A stretch of DNA of 64,000 bases from Ornithinimicrobium laminariae. GTDB taxonomy: Bacteria > Actinomycetota > Actinomycetes > Actinomycetales > Dermatophilaceae. Shown here piece after piece: positions 8,278-16,609 of this stretch; position 1 is the first letter of the stretch; each line of letters opens with the position of its first letter. The position numbers and the translations under genes are program-made. Below the pieces are notes generated by a model. That model was not told the origin of the DNA. It did not search any database and saw only the letters and a list, made by a program, of their open reading frames with translations. The stretch covers positions 1-64,000 of the forward strand of contig NZ_JAHZSU010000002.1 in NCBI RefSeq assembly GCF_019457945.1. Direction: 5' to 3'.

Positions 8278-9732
8278 TTACGACGGGCGGAAGGCCGAAC
8301 CCATGTTGTCCAAAGCGCCCTCGGTGATGGGTATGTCGCCGCGCTTGACCGCCTTGACCAACTCAGCGTGATCCGCGCTCGTCTGGTCGGCATACCTCCG
8401 GGCAAACTTGGCCATCGCCTTGTCCACCTTGGGTTTTTTGCCGACATATCCGGCGATCATCGAGGCCCCACTCGTACGGGCATGCCCCTTGGCGAGAAGG
8501 TGACCGACGATGCCCGCGTAGTCTGCGAGCGCCGCCGCATCCATCGAATCTAGCGGAATAGTGCCCTTGCTGTTTCTGAATTGGCGCACGTAATAGGTCT
8601 TGTCGCCGACCGAAGTCCATCCCAAGAGCGGGTCGCTCACGGTCTGTAGGGCCTGCTGATATTCGACGACGCGTTGGCCCTGGTGTGCGTGCCAAACCGA
8701 GTCACCGTGCACATACGGTGCCAGAACGGAGCGACGAGCCTGCTTGAGTTGCAAGAACAAGACGTCGTCGGGGGTGCTGCCCTCCAAGAGGACGACATAG
8801 GCACGCAATCCGACGCTGCCAACGCCAACCACTTTGTGCGCTACGTCCACGATCGTGTAGCCGCCGACGACACGTCTCCAGTGGGGGGCCAGCGTGTCCA
8901 GATAGGCGTCGATGGCCTCCTCCAGGTCATCTCGCTCTTTGCCCGTGACTCGCACGATGATGGGCGGGTCTTCGACAATGTGCCGCTGGCCACCGTCGTC
9001 ACTGGTGAATTTAGGCAGAGCGCGGTCGCTGGTGCGCTTTCGCGCCCGATTGGCGGATCGCTTGATCTCCTTGCGGAGCGACTTTTCAGTGGCGGTCTCG
9101 TGCATTCGGTGCACGTCAAGACGGTTGTAGGAGCGCATCATGAGTGGCTGGTTGGCCAGGAATCGCAGTTCTTCGCGGTAAGCAGCCACACTGGCGCGAA
9201 CGGCGGACTCGCATTCGCTTTCCTTCAGTCCATTTTCCCGGCCCGCCACCCAGATGCTGGCCACCAGTCGTCGCAGGTCCCACTCCCAGGGACCCGGATG
9301 TGCCTCATCAAAGTCGTTGAGGTCGATCACTAATTCACCTTCGGGCGAGGCGTAGAAGCCGAAGTTGCCGAAGTGCGCATCTCCCCCGATGACCGGCATA
9401 ATTCCCGTGGCTGGCAGAGCGGCAACGTCAGCAGCCATCACAACCGCAGTCCCCCGCAGGAAGCCATACGGCGAGGTGACCATGCGGGCCACCCGCACCG
9501 GGATTAATCCTGCAACGCGGCCTTCATGAGACTCGCGGAGCAGATCCACGGGGTTGGAACGGTCCGCGAAGGGCTGCCAGTGAGCCAATGACTTGCGCGG
9601 GACCTGTTTGCGCAGAGCTTTGCCCATTGCATATCGCTCTTGGCGGGTGGTTGGCGTTTTTCGAACCGAAGAAAAGGCAGCCGAATCTGCTGTCGCCAAT
9701 ATTTGGTGCCCGCGGTGGACCTGCTCAGTCAT
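8278..9732 (-). CDS. DUF2252 family protein
   Basis: This 484-residue protein belongs to the DUF2252 family, widespread in actinobacteria and of unproven function. The family is distantly kinase-like. Visible conserved blocks include RMVTSPYGFLRGTA, GDAHFGNFGFYASPEGELVIDLNDFDEAHPGPWEWDLRRL (here split by description, with GDAHFGN and NDFDEA as the likely catalytic-type motifs) and VGVGSVGLRAYVVLLEG. The GDxHxxN and DFD motifs recall aminoglycoside phosphotransferases, so ATP-dependent phosphorylation is possible but unproven. It stands alone, convergent with the antiporter gene, with the next minus-strand gene 52 bases upstream. Confidence 0.85.
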   Translation of the reverse strand: MTEQVHRGHQILATADSAAFSSVRKTPTTRQERYAMGKALRKQVPRKSLAHWQPFADRSNPVDLLRESHEGRVAGLIPVRVARMVTSPYGFLRGTAVVMAADVAALPATGIMPVIGGDAHFGNFGFYASPEGELVIDLNDFDEAHPGPWEWDLRRLVASIWVAGRENGLKESECESAVRASVAAYREELRFLANQPLMMRSYNRLDVHRMHETATEKSLRKEIKRSANRARKRTSDRALPKFTSDDGGQRHIVEDPPIIVRVTGKERDDLEEAIDAYLDTLAPHWRRVVGGYTIVDVAHKVVGVGSVGLRAYVVLLEGSTPDDVLFLQLKQARRSVLAPYVHGDSVWHAHQGQRVVEYQQALQTVSDPLLGWTSVGDKTYYVRQFRNSKGTIPLDSMDAAALADYAGIVGHLLAKGHARTSGASMIAGYVGKKPKVDKAMAKFARRYADQTSADHAELVKAVKRGDIPITEGALDNMGSAFRPS

Positions 9733-9783
9733 GTGCTGCCTTGTCTGCTTGTCTGCGACGTTAGAGACAGGCTAGCCGGTCGG

Positions 9784-10440
9784 CTACTTCTTGGTCCGGC
9801 CCAACTGGTGCAGCGCCACGGCGACGTCACCGCTGGTCCATGGGTGACCGTGAGTGCGGGCCAGGGCAACAATGGCGTCAACAGACTCCATGTAGCGACG
9901 GTAGACGGCTTCGCCCGTGCCCACGGAAATACCGACCTTCTTTAGACCGGCCTGCGTTTGGCGGCTGAAGTTAGCCATCCGCGCGGGGGCCGCTGCCGCC
10001 AAGACGGCCGAGATGAGTGCATCGCCCTTGTCGAGCCCGGGCAGGTCGGCCAAGACCTCGCGAGCTTGGTCCGCGGCTTCCGCGGTGGAAAGGGCGGGGT
10101 CGTTCACCAACGTCAAAGCACGGGCGGTGACGGCCCGCACGTCGGCTTCGGGGGTGGCGAGCAGACCAATGACCCATTCGGTCTTGGTAGTGGCCCGCTT
10201 CCAAAAGACCAAAGCTGCGATGTCTGCTTTGCCAAGACTGCCCACTGCTACTGCCTGGGCGGCGACAACCTCGAAAACCTCGTCGTATGCTGGCGCCACG
10301 GCCTCGGCGTAGTCGACGCGAGCCTCAAGGACAAGACCCCACTGCTGGTCGGTCAGCACGGGAGCGGACTCAGCGAGTTCCTGTTCTCCCTTTGCGTCAG
10401 GCTCGGTCGGTTCGGTGTCGGTTTTCAAATCGTGGCTCAT
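9784..10440 (-). CDS. Hypothetical protein
   Basis: This is a 218-residue protein I do not recognise. It has an acidic, low-complexity first 25 residues, then a mostly helical soluble domain rich in Ala, Val and Glu, with no signal peptide or membrane segment. The start at 10440 (MSHDLKTD) is preferred because the longer frame begins with Cys- and Trp-rich residues that look non-coding. The ribosome-binding site is poor either way. The gene ends 52 bases before the DUF2252 start region, on the same strand, so the two could be co-transcribed. It is divergent from the devR-like gene. Confidence 0.65.
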   Translation of the reverse strand: MSHDLKTDTEPTEPDAKGEQELAESAPVLTDQQWGLVLEARVDYAEAVAPAYDEVFEVVAAQAVAVGSLGKADIAALVFWKRATTKTEWVIGLLATPEADVRAVTARALTLVNDPALSTAEAADQAREVLADLPGLDKGDALISAVLAAAAPARMANFSRQTQAGLKKVGISVGTGEAVYRRYMESVDAIVALARTHGHPWTSGDVAVALHQLGRTKK

Positions 10441-10567
10441 CTGGTGATGACACCACAGACAGGCTGCGGAACTCCACCCACGCCTCAGTGGCGTTGAGCA
10501 CATGGTGGTGTTCATTCAGGGTCGAACGGCCCTGGAAGGCTCATCTGCTACTCGCTAGTGTTTCGGC

Positions 10568-11227
10568 ATGGAACCTGCAGACCCCGGCGCACATCCGATC
10601 CGGATCTATCTCTTGGACGATCACGAGTTGGTCCGACGCGGGCTACGGGACCTACTTTCCGTCGAGCCTGACATGGAGATCGTTGGCGAGTCGGGAAGTG
10701 CGGTCCGAGCCTTGGCTCAAATCCCTTCCTTGCGCCCTGACGTTGCGGTGCTAGATGCTCGGCTACCTGACGGGTCAGGCATCGAGGTATGTCGCGATGT
10801 CCGCGCTCAAGCTCCCGATGTGAACGCACTCATTTTGACTTCATACGATGATCACGATGCACACTTCGCTTCGATCATCGCGGGCGCTTCCGGATTCGTG
10901 CTCAAGCAGATCAGCGGATCGGGTTTGGTCGACAGCATCCGCCTAGTGGCTTCGGGAAAGTCGCTACTGGAGCCGGCGGAAAGTGCGCGGGTGCTGGATC
11001 GAATGCAACACGGAGACCCGGAGCGCAATCAGTTCGACGTGCTCTCTCCGCAGGAAAAGCGAGTTCTTGAGTTGATCGCCGAAGGGCTGACAAACCGCCA
11101 GATCGGAGATCGACTACACCTAGCGGAGAAGACTATTAAAAACTATGTCTCCTCGATCCTGGCCAAGCTCGGCCTAGAACGTCGCACGCAGGCTGCCGTG
11201 CTGAGCACTCGTTTCCAAGAGCATTAA
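10568..11227 (+). CDS. devR: NarL/LuxR-family response regulator, DevR/DosR type
   Basis: This is a two-component response regulator of 219 residues. The receiver domain has acidic residues Asp17-Asp18, phosphoacceptor Asp63 in AVLDARLPDG, and a lysine in FVLKQ. The C-terminal LuxR-type helix-turn-helix includes GLTNRQIGDRLHLAEKTIKN, followed by YVSSILAKLGLERRTQAAV. This is very close to the DNA-binding helix region of mycobacterial DevR/DosR, which controls hypoxia and nitric-oxide dormancy genes. The cognate kinase is probably the DevS-like protein at 11939-13579. Downstream lie a DoxX gene and universal stress protein genes, which are typical regulon members, and DevR-box-like palindromes precede them. 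Confidence 0.88.
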   Translation: MEPADPGAHPIRIYLLDDHELVRRGLRDLLSVEPDMEIVGESGSAVRALAQIPSLRPDVAVLDARLPDGSGIEVCRDVRAQAPDVNALILTSYDDHDAHFASIIAGASGFVLKQISGSGLVDSIRLVASGKSLLEPAESARVLDRMQHGDPERNQFDVLSPQEKRVLELIAEGLTNRQIGDRLHLAEKTIKNYVSSILAKLGLERRTQAAVLSTRFQEH

Positions 11228-11246
11228 CCCCAAAACTATTTGAACA

Positions 11247-11266
11247 CTCGGGACTAAAGCCCGTAG
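11247..11266. promoter_or_regulatory. DevR/DosR-box-like palindrome
   Basis: The 20-mer CTCGGGACTAAAGCCCGTAG matches the mycobacterial DosR consensus TTSGGGACTWWAGTCCCSAA at 15 of 20 positions by eye, with the GGGACTAAAG half intact. It lies about 92 bases before the doxX start codon and just after the devR-like gene, placing doxX under the regulator encoded upstream (inference). Confidence 0.7.
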
Positions 11267-11357
11267 TGCTCAACGCCTCCCCGCAAGATCCTAGAAGTAG
11301 GCCGTGCCCGTCCCATCAGGGAACTGCCCAGATCCGAACCCCTATCTAGGAGAAATC

Positions 11358-11906
11358 ATGAATGTGGCCTCAGCTGAGACCCACCATGTTGACCATCAAC
11401 CAGCGTCCTTCGAAGGCGCCAACAAGTCCCCCGCGCGGATGCTACTTGGGGTGTTGCGCATCCTCTTCGGCTTCACCTTCTTGTGGGCTTTTCTGGACAA
11501 GCTGTTTGGACTAGGCAAAGCCACTGCTAGCGAGAATGCTTGGATCAATGGCGGAGACCCGACCTTTGGCTACCTGTCCAACAGCGAAGGCACCTTCTCA
11601 TCCTTCTTCAGCAGTCTGGCCGGACAGGGATGGGTTTCGTGGCTGTTTATGCTGGGGCTACTTGGCATTGGAGTGGCCCTAATGAGTGGGGCAGGCATGT
11701 ACATTGCCGCTGTCTCTGGCGGCTTGCTCTATATGTTTATGTGGCTGGCCGCACTCCCCATTGCGACCAACCCTTTCATTGATGATCACCTGACCGGCGC
11801 ACTCATCGTGGTCTACTTTGCCCTTGCTTCAGCAGGCGACACCCTGGGCATCGGCACTTGGTGGAAAAACACAGACATCGTCAAGAAGATGCCCATCCTT
11901 CGCTAA
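11358..11906 (+). CDS. DoxX family membrane protein
   Basis: This is a small integral membrane protein of 182 residues with about four hydrophobic helices. It contains the DoxX-like opening VLRILFGFTFLWAFLDKLFG and a later helix GLLYMFMWLAALPI. DoxX relatives take part in quinone-linked sulfur or redox metabolism, or in membrane complexes with superoxide dismutase; no specific role can be assigned here. The ATG at 11358 has AGGAGA upstream, so the longer frame from 11304 is rejected. A DevR-like box precedes it and a devS-like kinase gene converges from downstream, suggesting hypoxia induction. Confidence 0.8.
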   Translation: MNVASAETHHVDHQPASFEGANKSPARMLLGVLRILFGFTFLWAFLDKLFGLGKATASENAWINGGDPTFGYLSNSEGTFSSFFSSLAGQGWVSWLFMLGLLGIGVALMSGAGMYIAAVSGGLLYMFMWLAALPIATNPFIDDHLTGALIVVYFALASAGDTLGIGTWWKNTDIVKKMPILR

Positions 11907-11938
11907 CAACTTTCGCTGGGTCGATGGGCCACGTACTG

Positions 11939-13579
11939 CTAGTAGTGAATGGGCACCTGCCACCGCAACACCGAGCCACGCGGGGCATGAGCTAGCAGGT
12001 CCATCGACCCACCCAGTTGCTGGGCACGGGTGCGCACATTATTTAGTCCGCTTTCCATCACTTGGCTCGGCACGCCTACGCCGTTGTCCGTGACCACCGC
12101 CACCAAGTGCTTCTCCTCAACAAAGACGGCTACTTCGACCGACGTTGCCTGGGCGTGGCGGACCACGTTCGACAGCGCCTCCCGCAGAACCATCATCAGT
12201 GCCTGCCGACCATCTATATCCAGCACCCCCTCGATCTCTTCATCGCAGCGCATGGCTGGCTCAAAGCCCAGATTAAGGGCATAACCGCTCAGCAATTCTC
12301 CGATTTGGTCGTGGACCGAGTGCCCGACCTTGGCTGGAGTCAAGGCGAAAATGGTGGCTCGTAGGTCTCGGATCGTGGCATCGAGTTCCACGATCGTGCG
12401 ATCGATGCGCTCTGCGACCGCCGGCTTAGGCTCCAGTCGGCTCGCTCCCTGCAGGGCCAAACCAGCGGCATAGATTCGTTGGATGACCAGATCGTGCAAG
12501 TCTCGTGCGATGCGCTCGCGGTCCTCAACCTTGACCAGCACATCGTGATTCTGTCCGGCTTTTACCCGGTCTAGGACTAGCCCCACCTGATCACCAAATG
12601 CTTCAAACACTTCCTCGGTATACCGGCTGGTGACGGTGGTCGTCGGGAGCCAACCCACCACTACCAAAACCGCAAAAGATCCGTTCTGCAATTGAACCGG
12701 AACTGCGCTGTTGTGCCTCGGACCCGCACCAGCATCCGACGGTGCGGCACCGTTGGTCCAATGCACACTTTCTCTACGCACCAAACTGTGTTGCACACAG
12801 CGGCGCGCATCTTTGAGCAGCTCACTGCCACTGGCGCCGTCCGCAGCCAGGACGACGAACTCGCGGTCATCCTCGGTGGCTAGCAGGACACCGGCCGCCT
12901 TGGCCTGTCGAAGGTGTCGCGCTTGAGTGAGGACCAGTGGCAAAACTCGCGTCGGATCACTTTCGGCGAGCAGCGCGCGATTGATCTGTCGCAGCGAGTC
13001 GCTGAGGTCGCGATGACTCTTGGCCTCCAACCTTTGCCGGGTGAGATCGATGACACTGCCCGCGACCACCGTCAAGGCGTCAACCGTTTCCTCGTCCTGG
13101 TCACTAAAAAGGGTATTGCGCTCGCGCTCAGTGAGATAGAGGTGACCAAAAACGGTTGACCCGATGCGGATCGGCATGGCAAGGAACGTGTGCATCACAG
13201 GATGACCCGCGGGAAACCCGATAGCGTCAGGTTCTTTTGTGACGTCGTCCAGTCTGAAGCCAACGGGTCGGCGCATCAGCCTGCCTAATAAGCCTTCACA
13301 GGCCGGGTGGCCGCCAATGGCACGGCGCTGTTTTTCAGATAGCCCATGCGTAATGAAATGACTGATTCGCTCGCGATCGTCCTCAGCCAAGACGACTAGG
13401 GCACCGTAGCGGGCACTGGTCATTCGGCAGGCGACTTGCACGATATGGCGCAGTAAACCGTCTAGATCAGTGGCATCCATCGCACCTAGTTCTTGGACGG
13501 TGCCCAACAGACGTCGGAGTCGGTCTCGCTCTATGTCGACAGTGTCAGTATCAGTGGCGGTGGCCGAAGGCTGATCCAT
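11939..13579 (-). CDS. devS: GAF-domain sensor histidine kinase, DevS/DosT type
   Basis: This is a 546-residue sensor kinase and probable partner of the DevR-like regulator at 10568-11227. It has two GAF domains: residues about 40-195, including GHPVMHTFLAMPIRIGSTVF, and about 205-340. A HisKA_3 segment follows with ERIARDLHDLVIQRIY, where His362 is the likely phosphorylation site, and then an ATPase domain with NVVRHAQA, DNGVGVP and a GLNNVRTRAQQLGG box. No membrane helix is seen, so it is soluble. In mycobacterial DevS/DosT the first GAF binds haem and senses oxygen, NO or CO. Whether the haem-ligand histidine is kept needs an alignment. It is the last gene of a USP-USP-USP-devS run. Confidence 0.87.
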   Translation of the reverse strand: MDQPSATATDTDTVDIERDRLRRLLGTVQELGAMDATDLDGLLRHIVQVACRMTSARYGALVVLAEDDRERISHFITHGLSEKQRRAIGGHPACEGLLGRLMRRPVGFRLDDVTKEPDAIGFPAGHPVMHTFLAMPIRIGSTVFGHLYLTERERNTLFSDQDEETVDALTVVAGSVIDLTRQRLEAKSHRDLSDSLRQINRALLAESDPTRVLPLVLTQARHLRQAKAAGVLLATEDDREFVVLAADGASGSELLKDARRCVQHSLVRRESVHWTNGAAPSDAGAGPRHNSAVPVQLQNGSFAVLVVVGWLPTTTVTSRYTEEVFEAFGDQVGLVLDRVKAGQNHDVLVKVEDRERIARDLHDLVIQRIYAAGLALQGASRLEPKPAVAERIDRTIVELDATIRDLRATIFALTPAKVGHSVHDQIGELLSGYALNLGFEPAMRCDEEIEGVLDIDGRQALMMVLREALSNVVRHAQATSVEVAVFVEEKHLVAVVTDNGVGVPSQVMESGLNNVRTRAQQLGGSMDLLAHAPRGSVLRWQVPIHY

Positions 13580-13618
13580 ACGGTCGGAGTCTAGTGCGTT
13601 GCGCCCACCGTACCGCTT

Positions 13619-14482
13619 TCACTCAACGTCGCGGGCGATAACCACGGGGCACTCATGCACGCGGTACAACAGGCCCTGACTAACCGAACCCAACACTGAG
13701 CGAGCGAATCCACCGCGCCCACGGCTGCCCACCACCAGCAGTCCAGCCGAGCGAGCTTCAGTCTCCAGCCTGGCTAGCGGTGGCTGGCGGGAGACCACGT
13801 GGTCTACCTCGACGTCTGGGTAGTTCTGCGACCAGCCGGCCATTGCCTCATGCACCACCCGCTCTTGGTCCCGGCATAGGTTGTCAAAGTTCTCTTGACC
13901 CATCCACATTAGAATGGCCTTCTCGGAGAGATTTAGCTCCCAGGCATAGATCGCAATGAGGGGAACCTTACGCAATTGTGCCGCCTGAAAGGCATACTCA
14001 ATCGCTGCCGAATTGGCTTGTGACCCGTCAACTCCCACGACGACTGGGCGATCGACATGTGGGTCAGTTTTGTCGCTAACGACGACCACGGGGCACCGCG
14101 CGTGGGCGGCAATCTGCGCAGACGTGGACCCTAGCCTCGCACTTTCGACCCTACCGAGACCTTGGCGTCCGACGACGACGACCTCGGCGCCCGCTGATGC
14201 CGCCACGAGCACTTGGCCAGGGGTGCCTGGCTCAACTTGGCTATCAACCTGCACCTGCGGCGCCTGAGCCCGGACATACTCGGCGGTCTTAGCGACTACC
14301 TCTTCTGCCCATTTCAGCGGCAGGTTCATCCCAATGGGATATTCATGTTGAGGCGCTGCTGGAATTCCGCAGGCCAGGACAAGAGACAACGGGCGTTTGC
14401 GTAATTTAGCTTCACCGATAGCCCAATCTACAGCCGCAGAAGTTGGCTCTTCTGGATCTACTCCTACGACGATGGGTCGCAT
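13619..14482 (-). CDS. Universal stress protein, tandem UspA domains
   Basis: This is a cytosolic universal stress protein of 287 residues with two UspA domains. Both keep the ATP-binding pattern: VVGRQGLGRVESARLGSTSA in the first and VVGSRGRGGFARSVLGSVS in the second. Both domains also open with a VVGVD-type strand. Tandem-domain USPs are classic members of the mycobacterial DosR regulon. The start at 14482 has AAGGAG five bases upstream, rather than the longer frame to 14509. It lies 39 bases before the devS-like gene and about 63 bases after the preceding USP gene, all in one direction. Confidence 0.88.
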   Translation of the reverse strand: MRPIVVGVDPEEPTSAAVDWAIGEAKLRKRPLSLVLACGIPAAPQHEYPIGMNLPLKWAEEVVAKTAEYVRAQAPQVQVDSQVEPGTPGQVLVAASAGAEVVVVGRQGLGRVESARLGSTSAQIAAHARCPVVVVSDKTDPHVDRPVVVGVDGSQANSAAIEYAFQAAQLRKVPLIAIYAWELNLSEKAILMWMGQENFDNLCRDQERVVHEAMAGWSQNYPDVEVDHVVSRQPPLARLETEARSAGLLVVGSRGRGGFARSVLGSVSQGLLYRVHECPVVIARDVE

Positions 14483-14545
14483 CTGTGCTCCTTCTAGGGG
14501 TGACTGCACACCCGGTGCCTCGTGACCCCTTGGTGGCTGACCGGC

Positions 14546-15421
14546 TTACGTGGATGGGTGGGGCAGAACGTGGACGGGGCAGGGCGCTTCGCCAATGACG
14601 TAGCGGGCCGTCCTGCCCAGGTGGGCACCCAGGAATCTTGGTGCAGCTCTGCGCAATAAGAACATCACGGCAGCACCCTTAGCGCTTTCCAACAGCGCAT
14701 GGATAGGCTGATCGTGCAAAATTCGGACTGAGACAGCAACGTCAGGGTAGCGAGCCCGCCATGGCTGCAAAGCCTGCTCTGCCATTTTGGTGCCAGCCTC
14801 GACCCAACCACCAAGATTGTCTCGGCTTTCTATGCGGTCGATGTATGGATCAGGGATTGCCCACGCGTGGACGACCTCGATGGTGGCATCATTAGCAACG
14901 GCGTATTCAAAGGCTGTTTCGAACAAGCCCTCGCTACCTTCATCTGTCCGGATGCCTACGACGACCCGCTTCTGCGTCGGCAACGACTCCCAGTCACTCG
15001 GTACCACAGCGGTCGGCACGTCGGATCGGGCTACGACCGCAGCGGTGGTCGCTCCGAAGACGAGCCGATCGATCCCCGTGTACGTTTCGCGGCCCACCAC
15101 CAGCAACTGCTCGGCAGTGGCAGCCTTCAGCAATTCTGAGATCCGAGACCCCGTGCGCAAGTCCGTCGATGTCTTCAGATCAGGGGCTAGCTCGGCTAAG
15201 AGCGCAGCTGCCTCCGCCAATATTGCAGTGCCTGCGGCCTCGACTTGCTGAGGAACATTGGGCAGCGCCAATGCCTGAGCGCTGAGCCGAGGTAGCACAT
15301 GCACCAAGCTCAGGCCGCAATCGCGCTCCACGGCTTGCTCGACGGCATACCGCAAAGCACCTTGACATCCCGTGGTGCCGTCTACCGCGACAACTACGTT
15401 GCCCGCGCCCGCCTTGGCCAT
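14546..15421 (-). CDS. Universal stress protein, tandem UspA domains (second domain degenerate)
   Basis: This is a universal stress protein of 291 residues and two UspA-like domains. The first has VVGRETYTGIDRLVFGATTA. The second ends with LLRRAAPRFLGAHLGRTARYV, where the usual G-x2-G-x9-G-S/T phosphate-binding pattern is altered, so only one domain may bind ATP. The start ATG at 15421 has GAAGGAG upstream. It is the middle gene of three USP genes; gaps of about 50 and 63 bases suggest one transcript. Expression is probably driven from the promoter region at 16366-16534. Confidence 0.85.
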   Translation of the reverse strand: MAKAGAGNVVVAVDGTTGCQGALRYAVEQAVERDCGLSLVHVLPRLSAQALALPNVPQQVEAAGTAILAEAAALLAELAPDLKTSTDLRTGSRISELLKAATAEQLLVVGRETYTGIDRLVFGATTAAVVARSDVPTAVVPSDWESLPTQKRVVVGIRTDEGSEGLFETAFEYAVANDATIEVVHAWAIPDPYIDRIESRDNLGGWVEAGTKMAEQALQPWRARYPDVAVSVRILHDQPIHALLESAKGAAVMFLLRRAAPRFLGAHLGRTARYVIGEAPCPVHVLPHPST

Positions 15422-15471
15422 GTTTACTCCTTCGTCTTCGTCCCGCTCTTGTTGGTGACCACATCCCCGCG

Positions 15472-16365
15472 TCAGTCCACGATCATGACCGGCGAAGTTG
15501 AGGTATGCAGTGCACCTAGGCTAGTGGAGCCCAGCAAGGAGCCGACGAGTGCGCCATGACCACGAGTGCCGAGCACGAGCAGGCCGCCTCGGTCACCGGC
15601 GTTGACAAGCCCAGCGACAGCATGGTCTTCAATCACGGCGCCGAGGACCTGCAGATCAGGATTGGCAGCAGAGACCCGCTCTGCAGCCGCAGCGTTTTCG
15701 GTCTCTGCCTTAGCTTTGTATGCGGCACTGGCCTCACCAGCCGAGTGGTAGCCCAGCGGTCCCTTGTCCCATGGGTCCGGCGGGGCGGGTGCCCAGGTGG
15801 TGGCTAGCATCAGCGGGGCACCCCATTCCCGAGCGACTGAAACTGCGCGTTCGACCGCTCGGGCGGCGCCGCTGGTTCCGTCCGCGCCTACCACCACTGG
15901 GCGGGTCGGGCCGGGCAGATCGTTGGCTCCTTCACGAACGATGACCACGGGGCAGCGGGCATATCCAGCCATCGCATACGCGGTCGACCCCATCAACAGA
16001 GTGCCGAAGCGACTCCGCCCATGACTGCCAAGCACGACAAGAGAGGCGGTGGTGGAGAGTTCGCCAATCGCCACCTTTGCGCTAAACAGGGAAGTGGCTA
16101 CCTCGACGTCAAGGTTGGGGAAATCAGTCAACACCTTGTCCCGACCCCGTTCGGCGATCTCTCGTGCTTCGGCAAGAATGTCAGCATTCTCTGCCAAACC
16201 GCTACCCGCGTCTTGAGTGTAGGTAATCCATTCAGCGGCATGCATGACGATAAGCTTTTGGCCCTGGTGATCAGCTACACGAGCGGCCCACTGAAGTGCG
16301 GCCTCTGAGGGTTTTGACCCGTCATATCCAACGATGACCCGGTCGGTGGTTGATGGCAATGCCAT
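15472..16365 (-). CDS. Universal stress protein, tandem UspA domains
   Basis: This is a 297-residue universal stress protein and first gene of the USP-devS operon. Its two domains begin VIVGYDGSKPSEAAL and VVVGADGTSGAARAV. Both carry intact nucleotide-binding patterns, VLGSHGRSRFGTLLMGSTA and VLGTRGHGALVGSLLGSTS. The start at 16365 is supported by AAGGAG upstream; the frame to 16392 lacks a comparable site. A DevR-box-like palindrome at 16456-16475 lies about 91 bases upstream, which fits hypoxia or NO control. Confidence 0.88.
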   Translation of the reverse strand: MALPSTTDRVIVGYDGSKPSEAALQWAARVADHQGQKLIVMHAAEWITYTQDAGSGLAENADILAEAREIAERGRDKVLTDFPNLDVEVATSLFSAKVAIGELSTTASLVVLGSHGRSRFGTLLMGSTAYAMAGYARCPVVIVREGANDLPGPTRPVVVGADGTSGAARAVERAVSVAREWGAPLMLATTWAPAPPDPWDKGPLGYHSAGEASAAYKAKAETENAAAAERVSAANPDLQVLGAVIEDHAVAGLVNAGDRGGLLVLGTRGHGALVGSLLGSTSLGALHTSTSPVMIVD

Positions 16366-16455
16366 AACTATCTCCTTGACTTGGTAGGCCACTGTTCAGC
16401 GCAATCGAACACTGTCGGCGGATAGTTGAAGACTATTGGTTGACTAGCCACGCCG

Positions 16456-16475
16456 ATAGGGTCTTAGGTCCCTCT
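16456..16475. promoter_or_regulatory. DevR/DosR-box-like palindrome in divergent promoter
   Basis: The sequence ATAGGGTCTTAGGTCCCTCT contains a near-perfect GGG-N8-CCC palindrome. On the minus strand its core GGGACCTAAGACCC agrees with the DosR core GGGACTWWAGTCCC at 12 of 14 positions by eye. It sits between the USP operon (minus) and the VWA protein gene (plus) and could control both. Confidence 0.6.
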
Positions 16476-16609
16476 GGTGTGTATGCGGCTCGCTGGTCAT
16501 CCCTCACCCCGTCCTATAGCGTGCTGTTGGAAACATGCGTACATTTCTGAACGCCTTGCGTCGCAGGGAATTTGGGGTGCGAGCCGTTTCCAGGGAGGGT
16601 TTCGCGGCA

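Noticed and set aside
10519-10532. GGGTCGAACGGCCC as a DevR box before the devR-like gene
   Set aside because: Only about 10 of 14 core positions match, too weak to call, although autoregulation would be plausible.
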